From positions 164,461 to 228,460 of the forward strand of contig NZ_JABBFW010000006.1 of assembly GCF_012927045.1 (NCBI RefSeq): a stretch of 64,000 nucleotides of DNA. Reading direction: 5' to 3'. The position numbers were made by a program, and so were the translations under genes. Position 1 is the stretch's first letter; each line of letters starts with the position of its first letter. This stretch comes from Azohydromonas caseinilytica (lineage in GTDB: Bacteria > Pseudomonadota > Gammaproteobacteria > Burkholderiales > Burkholderiaceae_C). The notes beneath the pieces were generated by a model. That model saw only the letters and a list, made by a program, of their open reading frames with translations, did not search any database and had not been told where the DNA came from. Below, piece by piece: positions 51,185 to 62,596 of the stretch.

Positions 51185-51211
51185 CCCCTCTCCCGCTTCG
51201 CGGGCGAGGGG
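51185..51211. repeat. REP-like palindrome downstream of the pseudouridine synthase
   Basis: CCCCTC-T-CCCGC and GCGGG-C-GAGGGG form a stem with a 3-nt loop. It belongs to the same family as the element at 46566-46603. A degenerate copy (CCCCTCGCC...GCGGGGG) lies near 51105-51123. The rest of 51005-51273 shows no gene. Confidence 0.75.
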
Positions 51212-51273
51212 AAGCCGGCACCCCGGCGGCGAGAGCGCCACGGCTCTGCCGCCGTGTTGCTGAAGAGGCCCGA

Positions 51274-51630
51274 TCAGCCCCGGTCGGCGCGCGCCGCGCG
51301 CATGCCCGAGCCCGTGCCGCGGTCGGTGTGCACGTCCACCGCGCCGTTGGCATTGCGGCCCACGTCCACGTCCACGCCCGGCACGCCGCGGGCGGTCTCA
51401 TTGCGGCTGGGTGCCGGCTCGTTGGCGTTGTTCTTGTTGACGTTCACGTCGACGGCGCCCTTGGCGTTCTTGCCCACGTCCACGTCCACGCCGGGCACGC
51501 CGCGGTTCATTTCCTGCTGCGCGGCCGAGGTGCCGCTGCCCACGTTGGACTGGTCCGCAGCCTGCACGGCGCCCCCGAGGGCCAGCAGCGAAACGGCGGC
51601 GGCGATGAGGCTGTTGCGAATGGCGGTCAT
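51274..51630 (-). CDS. Small exported protein with an internal repeat, unknown function
   Basis: A 118-residue protein with a signal peptide ending VQAA (residue 25). The phrase RGVPGVDVDVG(K/R)NA(K/N)GAVDV occurs twice (about 43-62 and 81-100) and is separated by an Asn-rich VNKNNANEP linker. AGAAGGAG precedes the ATG. The DVDVG...GAVDV units may form beta strands. I do not recognise the family. Confidence 0.8.
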   Translation of the reverse strand: MTAIRNSLIAAAVSLLALGGAVQAADQSNVGSGTSAAQQEMNRGVPGVDVDVGKNAKGAVDVNVNKNNANEPAPSRNETARGVPGVDVDVGRNANGAVDVHTDRGTGSGMRAARADRG

Positions 51631-51925
51631 GTCGTGCTCCTTCTAAGCGATGAGTCATGGAATCGCCCCCGGGTGCCGCGCCGTGCCGGCTCCGGGCAGC
51701 TCCCGGGGTCGTGCACCTGTTCGGCAAGGGCCGTGCCCGGGAAGCCCGCCGAGTGGGCCGGGGCCCTCCCCAAGCAGGTGGGACGACGTGAATCGCGCCG
51801 CGCACGTTGCGCCTGCCCGGACCGTTGCGCTGGAAACCATGACGCCCATGGCGCCTTCACGGCGGGGCCTTGGCGCCCGCCGATGCGGCGCGCTGCACCG
51901 CGACAGGACCTGATGGGCGGGCGCC

Positions 51926-52321
51926 CTACGCCGCCGTGCGCGCCCCGTCGGCCAGGCTGTCCCCCTCGCCGCCCAGCATCTCGCCCACGCGCTGGTTCAA
52001 CAGCGCCAGGTTGACCGGCTTGACGAAGAAGCTGGCCTTGCCGTGCACCAGCGGCTCGTCGCCGGCATAGCCCGACATCATGATGATGGGCAGCTCGGCG
52101 CGGCGCTGGCGCAGGCGCATCACCAGCTCGCGCCCGCTCATGCCCGGCATGCTGAGATCGGTGATGACCAGGTCGGCCGGGTCGGCCGCGTCCAGCGCCA
52201 GCGCGGCCTCGCCGTGGCTGGCCACGCTGACGCGGTAGCCCATGCTTTCGAAGTAGTACTGGAACACGGTCGTGATGTCGCCCAGGTCATCGACGACGAG
52301 GATGTGCGGCTGGCTGCTCAT
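51926..52321 (-). CDS. Single-domain response regulator
   Basis: A 131-residue CheY-like receiver: HILVVDDLGD (acidic pocket), phospho-acceptor Asp in LVITDLSMPGMSG, Ser in IIMMSGYAG, and Lys in FFVKPVN. No output domain is attached. It lies 15 bp after the LOV-kinase gene on the same strand, so it probably receives phosphate from the upstream kinases. Confidence 0.92.
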   Translation of the reverse strand: MSSQPHILVVDDLGDITTVFQYYFESMGYRVSVASHGEAALALDAADPADLVITDLSMPGMSGRELVMRLRQRRAELPIIMMSGYAGDEPLVHGKASFFVKPVNLALLNQRVGEMLGGEGDSLADGARTAA

Positions 52322-52336
52322 GAGAGTCGGGCGCTT

Positions 52337-54049
52337 TCAGCGGGAGGAGGATGGGCCGGCTGGCGCCCCGGCCGGCGTCGCGGGTGATGCATGCAGCGCC
52401 GAGCGGATGCGCTCCAGCAGCTCGGCACGGCGGTAGGGTTTCACAAGGACGGGATCACCGCCCGGGCCGCCGGACTCGTCGGCATAGCCCGTGGTCAGCA
52501 GCACCGGCAGCCCGGGCAGCCGCTGGCGTGCGCGCTCGGCCAGCATCAGCCCGTTCATGCCGCCGGGCATGATGATGTCGGTGAAGAGCAGCTCCACGCG
52601 GCCGTGGCCCTCCAGCAGCTCCAGCGCCGCCTCGCCGCTGGAGGCCGACAGCACGTGGTAGCCCTCGTCGCGCAGCAGCTGCTCGGCCGTGTGGCGCACG
52701 TCGTCGCTGTCATCGACCACCAGGATGGTGCCCTGCGCGTCCCCGGGCCCACGCCCGGGCTCCTCGGGCCGCGGCAGCGGCGGTGCCGCCACGGGAAAGA
52801 TCATGCGCACGGTGGTGCCGCGGCCGGGCGCGCTGTCGAGTTCCAGCCGGCCGTGCGACTGCTGCGCGAAGCCGTGCACCATGGCCAGGCCCAGCCCCGT
52901 GCCGGGCGGCTTGGTGGTGAAGAAGGGCTCCGTGGCGCGGCGCGCCACCTCGGCCGTCATGCCCTCGCCCTCGTCGATGACGCACAGCACCACGTAGCTG
53001 CCCGGCGGCAGCTGGTGCGCGCGCGCACGCAGCCGCTCGTCCAGCAGCGAGGTAGCGATCGTGACCCGGCCGCCGCCGGGCATGGCGTCGCGCGCGTTGA
53101 TCAGCACGTTGAGCAGTGCCATCTCCAGCTGCGTCGGGTCGAGCCGGCAAGCCGGCAGGCCGGGCTTGAGGTCCAGCCGCAGGTCCACCTGCGCGCCCAG
53201 CGTGCGCGCCAGCATCTCGCTGAACTCCACCACCAGCGCATTGAGGTTCACCTGCCTTGGCTCCAGGCGCTGGCGCCGCGCGAAGGCCAGCAGTTGCTGC
53301 GTCAACTTCCCACCGCGCTCGGCGGCGCGCTGCGCATGCTGCACGCTGCGCAGCACCTCCTCGTCGTCGCCGCCCAGGCGCTGCGCCACCAGCTCCAGGT
53401 TGCCCGTGATCACCTGCAGCAGGTTGTTGAAGTCGTGCGCCAGCCCGGCGGTGAGCTGGCCGATGGCCTCCATCTTCTGCGCCTGGCGAAAGGCCTGCTC
53501 GGAGTTGCGCCGCCGCGTGATGTCGACCTGCGAGGAGAAGAAGTACAGCAGCTTGCCCTGCGGGTCGAAGACCGGGCCGACGAACAGCGCGTTCCAGAAC
53601 GGCGTGCCGTCGGCCTTGTAGTTGAGGATGTCCACCGCCACGGCCCGCCGCTCGGCCACGGCGGTGCGGATCTCCGCCACCGTCTCGGGGTCGGTCTGCG
53701 GGCCCTGCAGGAAGCGGCAGTTGCGCCCCAGCACCTGCGCCTCTTCGTAGCTGGTGAGGTCCAGGAAGGCACGGTTGATGAAGACGACGGGGTTGTCGCG
53801 CTGGTTGGGGTCGGTGATGACCATGGGCATGCGCGTCATCTCGATGGCGGCGAAGAACACGCCGCTGCGCTCGTCCAGCCCCGGGCGGGTGATGAAGCTG
53901 GCCTGCCAGTGGCGCAGGCCCGGCCGGTCGCCCAGCGGGTGGCAGGCGTTGCCTTCCAGCTCGCCGGAGGCGGGCACGCCGGCGCTGTCGCCCCCGCCCT
54001 GCCGGTCCAGCACCTTGCCGCTGTCGTCGCCCTTGCTGCCGATCGTCAT
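52337..54049 (-). CDS. LOV-domain hybrid histidine kinase (blue-light sensor)
   Basis: A 570-residue soluble protein. A LOV/PAS domain at about 60-175 has the flavin-binding motif GRNCRFLQG, with the photo-adduct Cys111. The histidine-kinase dimerisation region has the phospho-acceptor His205 (GLAHDFNN), the HATPase N-box contains NVLINARDAM, and GTGLGLAM is the G box. A C-terminal receiver carries Asp491 (LLFTDIIMPGG). This LOV-HK-REC layout matches plant-associated pseudomonad and xanthomonad photoreceptors. It stands between a PAS kinase and a response regulator. The ATG at 54049 is preferred over the adjacent GTG. Confidence 0.93.
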   Translation of the reverse strand: MTIGSKGDDSGKVLDRQGGGDSAGVPASGELEGNACHPLGDRPGLRHWQASFITRPGLDERSGVFFAAIEMTRMPMVITDPNQRDNPVVFINRAFLDLTSYEEAQVLGRNCRFLQGPQTDPETVAEIRTAVAERRAVAVDILNYKADGTPFWNALFVGPVFDPQGKLLYFFSSQVDITRRRNSEQAFRQAQKMEAIGQLTAGLAHDFNNLLQVITGNLELVAQRLGGDDEEVLRSVQHAQRAAERGGKLTQQLLAFARRQRLEPRQVNLNALVVEFSEMLARTLGAQVDLRLDLKPGLPACRLDPTQLEMALLNVLINARDAMPGGGRVTIATSLLDERLRARAHQLPPGSYVVLCVIDEGEGMTAEVARRATEPFFTTKPPGTGLGLAMVHGFAQQSHGRLELDSAPGRGTTVRMIFPVAAPPLPRPEEPGRGPGDAQGTILVVDDSDDVRHTAEQLLRDEGYHVLSASSGEAALELLEGHGRVELLFTDIIMPGGMNGLMLAERARQRLPGLPVLLTTGYADESGGPGGDPVLVKPYRRAELLERIRSALHASPATPAGAPAGPSSSR

Positions 54050-54138
54050 CACCGCTCCGTCGTGGGCCGCAGGATGGATTCAGGCAGCCTGGGCACTGCA
54101 GGTGCAAGCGTGGTGCCCGCTGCGGGTGCACGCCGCGC

Positions 54139-56310
<2,172 letters not shown>

Positions 56311-56519
56311 GAATGAGAGGCACGGCGTGCCGCGCGGCGGCGCACGGAACGCCGGCCGCCGCAAGTCAGGGGAAAAGAGAAAGACACAATGTCGGCGCAG
56401 GTGGGCAATTGGCATGCCTGGGCTGGTTAGGCGCGCACCCGGGAGGGCATTTTGCTTAACACCGTGAATCACCCGGATGCCGTTCCGGGGACATCGGGCG
56501 CGGCTGCTACGCTCGCCGG

Positions 56520-57773
56520 ATGCCCGCCTCACCCCCTGCTTCACCCCTGGTTGCCGCCGCGTCCCGGCCGGCCGTCTCGCCCGCCGTCGTCGCCTTGGCC
56601 CTGGCGCTGCTGCTGGGCCTGCAGCCCGTCACCACCGACCTGTACCTGCCCGCGCTGCCGCGGCTGACGCGCGACTTCGGCGCCACGCTGGCACAGAGCC
56701 AGCTCACGATGTCGGCGCTGATCCTGGCTTTCGGCATCGGGCAGCTGTTCTGGGGCCCGGTGGCGGACCGCTTCGGGCGCCGCCCGGTGCTGCTGCTGAG
56801 CCTGGCGCTCTACACCGCGGCCAGCGTCGCCTCGGCGCTGGCGCCGGCCATCGGCTGGCTGGTGCTGTGGCGCACGCTGCAGGGCGCGGCGCTGGCGGCG
56901 GCGGTGGTGTGCGCGCGCGCCATGGTGCGCGACTTCTACGAGCCCACCGAGGGCGCGCACGTGATGTCCAAGGGCATGTCGGGGCTGGGGCTGATCGCCA
57001 TCGCCTCGCCGGTGCTGGGTGGCACGCTGGCGGCGACGCTGGGCTGGCGCGCGCCGCTGGGCGCGGTGGCGGCCATCGGCGCGGTGGCGCTGGCCTTCGT
57101 GGCGCTGCGGCTGCCGGAGTCGCTGGCGCCGCGCAACCGCCAGGCACTGCGGCTGGGCCCGCTGGCCGGGGCGGTGCGCGAGGTGCTGGGCCACCGCACC
57201 TTCCGCGCCTGGTCGGCGCTGGTGGCCTGCACCTACGGCGGCCTGTTCGCGATCCTGGCGCTGTCCTCCTTCGTCTACATCGAGGTGCTGGGCCTGGCGC
57301 CGGGCCAGTTCGGCATCGCGCTGGCGTCGGCCTCGGTGGCCTACCTGCTGGGCACCTTCCAGTGCCGGCGCTGGCTGCTGCGCCACGGGCTGGACGGCGC
57401 GGTGCGCCGCGGCGCGGCCTTCAGCCTGGCGGGCGGGCTGTCCATGGCGGCGCTGGCGCTGGCCGGCGTGCAGGAGGTCTGGGCCGTGCTGCTGCCGCAA
57501 TGGCTCTACGCCTTCGGCCACGGCATCCATCAACCCTGCGGCCAGGCCGGCGCGGTGGGTCCCTTCCCGCGCAACGCCGGCGTGGCCGCGGCCCTCAACG
57601 GCTTCATGCTGGCCGCCACCGCCTTCCTGGTCGGGCTGTGGGTGGGCCAGGCCATGGACGGCAGCACGCGTCCGATGGGCCTGGTGGTGGGCGTGTTCGG
57701 CATCGCCACCGCCACGGTGGGCTGGACGCTGGTGCAGCGCCACGGCGTGCCGGCGCGGGTGCGCACGGCATGA
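56520..57773 (+). CDS. Bcr/CflA-type MFS drug exporter
   Basis: A 417-residue protein with about twelve transmembrane helices. It has the DHA1 signatures TDLYLPALP at helix 1 and [14 protein letters not shown] (motif A) in loop 2-3. Family members export chloramphenicol-like and other small compounds by proton antiport. The stop overlaps the miaA start (ATGA). The upstream 209 bp is shared with the divergent kinase gene. Confidence 0.9.
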   Translation: MPASPPASPLVAAASRPAVSPAVVALALALLLGLQPVTTDLYLPALPRLTRDFGATLAQSQLTMSALILAFGIGQLFWGPVADRFGRRPVLLLSLALYTAASVASALAPAIGWLVLWRTLQGAALAAAVVCARAMVRDFYEPTEGAHVMSKGMSGLGLIAIASPVLGGTLAATLGWRAPLGAVAAIGAVALAFVALRLPESLAPRNRQALRLGPLAGAVREVLGHRTFRAWSALVACTYGGLFAILALSSFVYIEVLGLAPGQFGIALASASVAYLLGTFQCRRWLLRHGLDGAVRRGAAFSLAGGLSMAALALAGVQEVWAVLLPQWLYAFGHGIHQPCGQAGAVGPFPRNAGVAAALNGFMLAATAFLVGLWVGQAMDGSTRPMGLVVGVFGIATATVGWTLVQRHGVPARVRTA

Positions 57774-58747
57774 GCGGGGCAGGCATGGCGAAAGACGTCC
57801 CCTGGATCGCCCTGGCCGGTCCCACGGCCAGCGGCAAGACCGCGCTGGCGCTGGCGCTGGCCGAGCGCCTGGCACGCCAGGGGCAGCCGGTGGAGATCGT
57901 CAGCGTGGACTCGGCGCTGGTGTACCGCGGCATGGACATCGGCACGGCCAAGCCCACGGCCGAGGAGCGCGCGCGCGTGCCGCACCACCTCATCGACCTG
58001 ATCGAGCCGACGCAGGCCTACTCCGCCGCGCAGTTCGTGGCCGATGCCGAAGCGGCGATGGCGCAGATCCGTGCCCGCGGCGCGCTGCCGCTGCTGGTGG
58101 GCGGGACCATGCTGTATTTCAAGGCGCTGATCGACGGCCTGGACGAGATGCCGCCCTCGGTGCCGGCGATCCGCGCCGCCATCGAGGCGCAGGCCGCCGC
58201 CGAGGGCTGGCCGGCACTGCACGCCGAACTGGCCCATGTGGACCCGGTGACCGCGCGCCGCCTGGCGCCCGGCGACGCGCAGCGCATCTCTCGCGCGCTG
58301 GAGGTGTTTCGCGGCAGCGGTCGGCCGATCTCCGACTTTCACAAGGAGAAGGAGGCCAAGGCGCCGGCAGGCCCCTTCTTCGCGCTGGAGCCGGTTGCGC
58401 GCGCCTGGCTGCACGGGCGCATCAACCTGCGCTTCGAGCAGATGCTGGACGCCGGGCTGGTCGAGGAAGTGCAGCGTTTGAGAGCGCGCGGCGACCTGCA
58501 GCTTGAAATGCCTTCGATGCGCTGCGTGGGCTACCGGCAGGTGTGGGAGGCGCTGGACGAGGGTTTACAAGGCCCGGCCCTGCGCGAGCGGGTGAAGGAA
58601 ACCGGCAGCGCGGCGACGCGGCAATTGGCGAAACGGCAGCTCACCTGGCTGCGGAGCATGCCGTGGCGGGTGAGCGTGGCGTGCGACGCGGCGGAGCCGC
58701 TGGAGGCGGTGCTGAGCCGGGTGAAAGGGCTGCAGGCGGCGGGCTGA
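57770..58747 (+). CDS. miaA: tRNA dimethylallyltransferase
   Basis: Transfers a dimethylallyl group to A37 of tRNAs reading U-initial codons. The 325-residue protein has the P-loop [45 protein letters not shown] and the tRNA-binding [12 protein letters not shown] with [11 protein letters not shown]. The ATG overlaps the exporter's stop by 4 bp. The usual mutL or hfq neighbours are absent. Confidence 0.96.
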   Translation: MSGAGMAKDVPWIALAGPTASGKTALALALAERLARQGQPVEIVSVDSALVYRGMDIGTAKPTAEERARVPHHLIDLIEPTQAYSAAQFVADAEAAMAQIRARGALPLLVGGTMLYFKALIDGLDEMPPSVPAIRAAIEAQAAAEGWPALHAELAHVDPVTARRLAPGDAQRISRALEVFRGSGRPISDFHKEKEAKAPAGPFFALEPVARAWLHGRINLRFEQMLDAGLVEEVQRLRARGDLQLEMPSMRCVGYRQVWEALDEGLQGPALRERVKETGSAATRQLAKRQLTWLRSMPWRVSVACDAAEPLEAVLSRVKGLQAAG

Positions 58748-58787
58748 GAGAAATGGGAGCGCATGGCGGTGAATCGCCCGCACGCGG

Positions 58788-59528
58788 TTACCGGCGCTTT
58801 TCCTCATTCAGCCGCCGGCACTCCCCGGCATTTGCATCTCCCCGCGCAAACCCCACTCCGTCAATTCCTGCCCTGGCGCCGCAATAGTCCTGCCGGCACA
58901 CCAGCCCAGCGTCCTTCAGCTCGATGAAACCTTGCCGCACATGGATGGACAGCCGGCATTCCCTTTTCTCGGGGCCGTCCAGCATTTCGCGGTATTCGTA
59001 GGTTGAGGCATCGACCTTCCGGGCCACGCCGCTCATTTCGCAGGTGTGGATATTCCCGCCGACCAGGGCGAGGTGGAATTCGATTTCAGAATCGCTCTTG
59101 CGCCGCAGCGACAGGCAATCGACCGTTTGCAGCGGCTCATATTGCTGGGTATCCGGGTTGAACACGCCATTGGGCCGGCGCGTGCCGTACAGGCCGGAAA
59201 GTTGGCCCGGATTCGGATCGTCCTGCCGCCAGGACGCCAGGCGCTGCAGCCGCGCCCGGTAGCTCCGGGCCAGGCAGGACGCGTCCGCGCAGCGGTTGCG
59301 CTCGGCCATCCAGGCGAGCTGGTCCTGGCGCAAGGCAGCGGCGTCCACCTCGGCGGCGAGCTGCTTGAAGGCGCGGCCGAGCTGATCGTCCAGGCCGGAC
59401 ACCGTGCCATCGCCGCAAATGAGCTTTTCGACGCGGGTGCGCGCCTTGGCGCAATCGAAACTGGCGGCCTGCGCCTGCGGCAAGCCCGCCAGCAGGACGG
59501 ACACGAGCATCAGGAACAGTCGTTTCAT
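58788..59528 (-). CDS. Exported LprI-like (DUF1311-type) protein
   Basis: A 246-residue protein with a signal peptide ending AQAA. A Cys-containing helical N-terminal domain follows (FDCAKARTRVEKLICGDGTVSGLDDQLGRAF...CADASCLARSYRARLQRL), which is the lysozyme inhibitor LprI/DUF1311 pattern. A beta-rich C-terminal half with several Cys (CLSLRRKSDSEIEF, HTCEMSG) completes it. It could bind a periplasmic or external enzyme; the function is inferred only from the family. It is convergent with miaA. Confidence 0.82.
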   Translation of the reverse strand: MKRLFLMLVSVLLAGLPQAQAASFDCAKARTRVEKLICGDGTVSGLDDQLGRAFKQLAAEVDAAALRQDQLAWMAERNRCADASCLARSYRARLQRLASWRQDDPNPGQLSGLYGTRRPNGVFNPDTQQYEPLQTVDCLSLRRKSDSEIEFHLALVGGNIHTCEMSGVARKVDASTYEYREMLDGPEKRECRLSIHVRQGFIELKDAGLVCRQDYCGARAGIDGVGFARGDANAGECRRLNEEKRR

Positions 59529-59648
59529 GGGCAACTCGAGGGCAAGGAGCGGGCCACTGTAGCGTGGCGTCATCCGTGAGAAAGACGGGCGTGCTGCCAT
59601 GCCGCCTGCCGCGCGCCGGCCCTTTCAAACCCTGCCAGGAGAACACCC

Positions 59649-60122
59649 ATGGACCTTGCCATCACCCCAGCCACTGCCGCTGAAGCCGACACGGTTGCGG
59701 CGCTCATGCTGGCGCTGACCGAGGAGATTTGCGCCCGCCTGGGCGTCCGGCATTTCGACCTGGACCGCGACCAATCCGCTGCCCTGTGCGCCGACTGGAT
59801 ATCCCGTGGTGAATACGTGGCCCTGCTGGCACGGATGGACGGCCGGCCCGTGGGTTTCGTCGGCATGTCCGAAGGCCGCGCCCTGTATGCCGGCGGCGCC
59901 GTCGGCACGATGCAGGAGTTTTATGTGAGCCCCGAATGCCGCAGCGCCGGCGTCGGCCGCGCGCTGATCGAGGCCGTGAAAACCCATGCGCGCGAGCGCG
60001 GCTGGCGCCGCATCGAGGTCTGCACGCCGCCGCTGCCCGAATTCCAAAGGAGCCTGGATTTCTATGCCCGCAACGGGTTTGAGGTTACGGGCGGGAGGAA
60101 GATGAAGGTGGTGGTGGATTGA
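59649..60122 (+). CDS. GNAT-family N-acetyltransferase
   Basis: A 157-residue acetyltransferase with the acetyl-CoA loop in FYVSPECRSAGVGRALIEAVKTHARERG and a C-terminal FYARNGFEVTG motif. AGGAG lies 9 nt before the ATG. The substrate is unknown. It is transcribed away from the LprI-like gene. Confidence 0.9.
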   Translation: MDLAITPATAAEADTVAALMLALTEEICARLGVRHFDLDRDQSAALCADWISRGEYVALLARMDGRPVGFVGMSEGRALYAGGAVGTMQEFYVSPECRSAGVGRALIEAVKTHARERGWRRIEVCTPPLPEFQRSLDFYARNGFEVTGGRKMKVVVD

Positions 60123-60141
60123 GCATTTTTCCGGCCGGCCG

Positions 60142-60972
60142 CTAAGGTTGTTCAAGACGCTCAGCGAGCGCCCTGTATCGCGCAAGGTGGTCTGCTGAGG
60201 GCGAGAACACCGCCCTCACCGTAGAAACCCCGAACAGATTGGACGGCCAGCCTATCGCGCCCCCATGGTCGACCAGCCATTCTTCTATGGGTTCGCGCGG
60301 GGGGCAGCGTGCCGACTCCAGCGTCACCAGACCGTCATTGGACTTTGAAGATTCTGACAAATCCCCCAAAGCCCGCGTCAATCCAAACAACAGCGAGCCC
60401 GCAAGATGTTCTGGCAACAATGACCCAATTGGAAAATCGGCCAACACTGAACCCAGGCGAGATCTGGGCGCCACGCAGGCCACTTCCATATAGTCGACCC
60501 ACGGGCAATTGGGATCATGCAAACTTTGCCGGACCCGCAAATCGTTCAAAGCACCACCATCCTTGTTGAAATATTCCAAGAGCGGCCCTGGAATACATTC
60601 ATAGATTTTGGCAGGCACTCGGTCCAAGACTGCGTTGGCCACCGGCGTTCCGAAATGAGGAGTCGCAATGGTGATGAGCTTCTTGATGCGGCGCCCCACT
60701 TCATGCCTGGCGATGACCCGGCGGGCGTCCAGGCCACCCATGCTGTGGGCGATCACGTACAGGTCGAAGTCACCCGGCCATCGCTCGTTGATCTCCCTGG
60801 CCAACTGCTGACTGCGCTCGTCCAATGAGCCCAAAGGACTGACCGATGTCTCCAGAACCTCATGCTTGCGCCCGCGCAGCATTGCCGCGACGCCGTTGAA
60901 ATAATCGACCCCCATCAGCCACGGATTTTCACCAGCTCCCAAGAATCCATGGGCCAACACGATATGCGCCAT
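60142..60972 (-). CDS. Lipase-like alpha/beta hydrolase
   Basis: A 276-residue hydrolase with the oxyanion stretch LAHGFLGAG near the start, the nucleophile elbow AHSMGG (Ser near 76), TIATPHFGTP after it, and a late Asp/His pair (NDGLVTLESA; SADHLARY). This matches triacylglycerol lipase or PGAP1-like enzymes. No signal peptide is seen. GGGAG precedes the ATG. It has lower GC than most of the window and is paired with a membrane protein gene 61 bp upstream. Confidence 0.87.
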   Translation of the reverse strand: MAHIVLAHGFLGAGENPWLMGVDYFNGVAAMLRGRKHEVLETSVSPLGSLDERSQQLAREINERWPGDFDLYVIAHSMGGLDARRVIARHEVGRRIKKLITIATPHFGTPVANAVLDRVPAKIYECIPGPLLEYFNKDGGALNDLRVRQSLHDPNCPWVDYMEVACVAPRSRLGSVLADFPIGSLLPEHLAGSLLFGLTRALGDLSESSKSNDGLVTLESARCPPREPIEEWLVDHGGAIGWPSNLFGVSTVRAVFSPSADHLARYRALAERLEQP

Positions 60973-61033
60973 CCTGTCTCCCTTCTTGACGAGATCAAAC
61001 CTTCGAACCCTGCACGCATGGGCCCCGGCCAAA

Positions 61034-61714
61034 TTACCTTTTCACAGCCCTGACTTCCGAAAAACCAAGCGCAAGCACCGTCATCTCGGAGGCGCTCACC
61101 TCGGCACGGTACGTGAAAGTCGAATTCGGAGCCAGAAAATCACTGCAAATGGCATTCTCACGTCCGGAGCCCTTCACCGAATTTGCCCCCAACCTCAAAG
61201 AAATCGAGCAAAGTTGCTCTTCATTGCGATAGATAATCGCACGCGCCATGCCAGGCTTATCAACCCCCCGCTTGCCCTGCAGATTGACGCGAAAAGTCAA
61301 GTCTCTAGCAAGACAAGAAGGCGGCGGTTTCCAGCTTGAATTATTCAATAGCGAAATATTTTTCGCCAATATCCCCAATGCCCTGGACTCCGGCCCACCA
61401 GAACAGCTGCTCACCGGAGCGGACGGCTCGGATGCAATAGCTGCCTTGTCATTCTTCAATATCCTGAAGCCGCGATCCCAGTGCTCGACATAGTAGTTAA
61501 CCATATTGTTGATTGTAGTGTTGCCCGAGCTCGTCACATTGCCCATGCTTATTCCGCCACCACGCCCGGTCTCAGCGGGGGCAGGCTTCAGAGCTGATAT
61601 GACGGGCGGCACCACGGCAACAACGGCAGCGACCGATCCAATCAAATACCCCCAGGCCTTTACGCGAGCAGCATTCCTGTCCGGATGTGGCGTCACTTTA
61701 TTATTGCGCTTCAT
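61034..61714 (-). CDS. Single-pass membrane protein, unknown function
   Basis: A 226-residue protein with a short basic cytoplasmic tail, one transmembrane helix (about 21-42, WGYLIGSVAAVVAVVPPVISAL split by prediction), then an exterior domain. That domain starts with a Gly/Asn/Thr stretch (GNVTSSGNTTINN) and contains several Cys and predicted beta strands. GC content is visibly low and the codon use differs from its neighbours. GAGG lies 4 nt before the ATG. It probably forms a unit with the lipase-like gene. I do not recognise the family. Confidence 0.78.
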   Translation of the reverse strand: MKRNNKVTPHPDRNAARVKAWGYLIGSVAAVVAVVPPVISALKPAPAETGRGGGISMGNVTSSGNTTINNMVNYYVEHWDRGFRILKNDKAAIASEPSAPVSSCSGGPESRALGILAKNISLLNNSSWKPPPSCLARDLTFRVNLQGKRGVDKPGMARAIIYRNEEQLCSISLRLGANSVKGSGRENAICSDFLAPNSTFTYRAEVSASEMTVLALGFSEVRAVKR

Positions 61715-61933
61715 ATAACCTCAAGCAGAATTTCAGGCCCAATAAATGCCTCCAGGGCAAGCACAAGCCCATGCTCCGTCTCTCGTCACAAGCGGACGGA
61801 GAGCATTTTTTCAAGGCAGCATCTGCCGGATGCTCAAACCCGGAGAGCTGAGCCACCCAAAATACCCCCATGCACAATCTAGCCTTGCTTTGACTCCACC
61901 ATATATTCCTTCTGTGAGTTCTGTTACTAGCCC

Positions 61934-62596
61934 ATGCTCCACCTGCACGCCCTGGCCAAGCACTACGCCGAAACCCCCGTCTTCTCCCACGTGGACCTGG
62001 AAGCCCGCTCCGGCGAGTTCATCGCCATCCTGGGCGAGTCGGGGGTGGGCAAATCCACGCTGCTGAACTGCATCGCCGGGCTGGACGAGGCCAATGGCGG
62101 CAGCGTCGAGCTGGACGGCGTGAACGTGTTCCAGCTCGGCGAGGAGGCCCGCGCGCGCTGGCGCCGCGAAAAGCTCGGCTTCGTGTTCCAGGCCTTCCAC
62201 GTGCTGCCGCACCTGAGCGTGAGCCAGAACATCGCCCTGCCCCTGCTGCTGCTCCAGCGGCCGGACCCGGCGCGGGTGAAGCACATGCTCGACGTCGTGG
62301 GTCTGCAGGGCTTCGATGAGCGCCTGCCGCGCACGCTCTCCGGCGGGCAGCTGCAGCGCGTGGCCATCGCCCGGGCGCTGGTGCACAAGCCGGCGCTGCT
62401 GCTGGCCGACGAGCCCACCGGCAACCTGGACCCGGGCACGGCCGAGCGCGTGCTGACGCTGCTGCTGGACCAGGCCCGCGCCGAAGGGGCGATCTGCCTG
62501 CTGGTCACGCACTCGCAGAGCGCCGCCGCGCGCGCCGACCGGGCCCTGCGCCTCACCGCCACGGGCTTCGAGCCCGTGGCGAGGCTCACGGCGTGA
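61934..62596 (+). CDS. ABC transporter ATPase (LolD/MacB type)
   Basis: A 220-residue ATPase with Walker A GESGVGKST, the Q-loop FVFQAFHVLP, the signature LSGGQLQRVAIARAL, Walker B LLLADEPTGNLDP and the H-loop VTHSQSAA. The spacing and DEPTGNLD are typical of ATPases pairing with FtsX-like permeases. The stop overlaps the permease start as GTGA. Confidence 0.93.
   Translation: MLHLHALAKHYAETPVFSHVDLEARSGEFIAILGESGVGKSTLLNCIAGLDEANGGSVELDGVNVFQLGEEARARWRREKLGFVFQAFHVLPHLSVSQNIALPLLLLQRPDPARVKHMLDVVGLQGFDERLPRTLSGGQLQRVAIARALVHKPALLLADEPTGNLDPGTAERVLTLLLDQARAEGAICLLVTHSQSAAARADRALRLTATGFEPVARLTA

Noticed and set aside
51631-51925. Short ORFs between the small exported protein and the response regulator
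   Set aside because: No ribosome-binding site, no motif and mutually overlapping frames; nothing supports a gene here.
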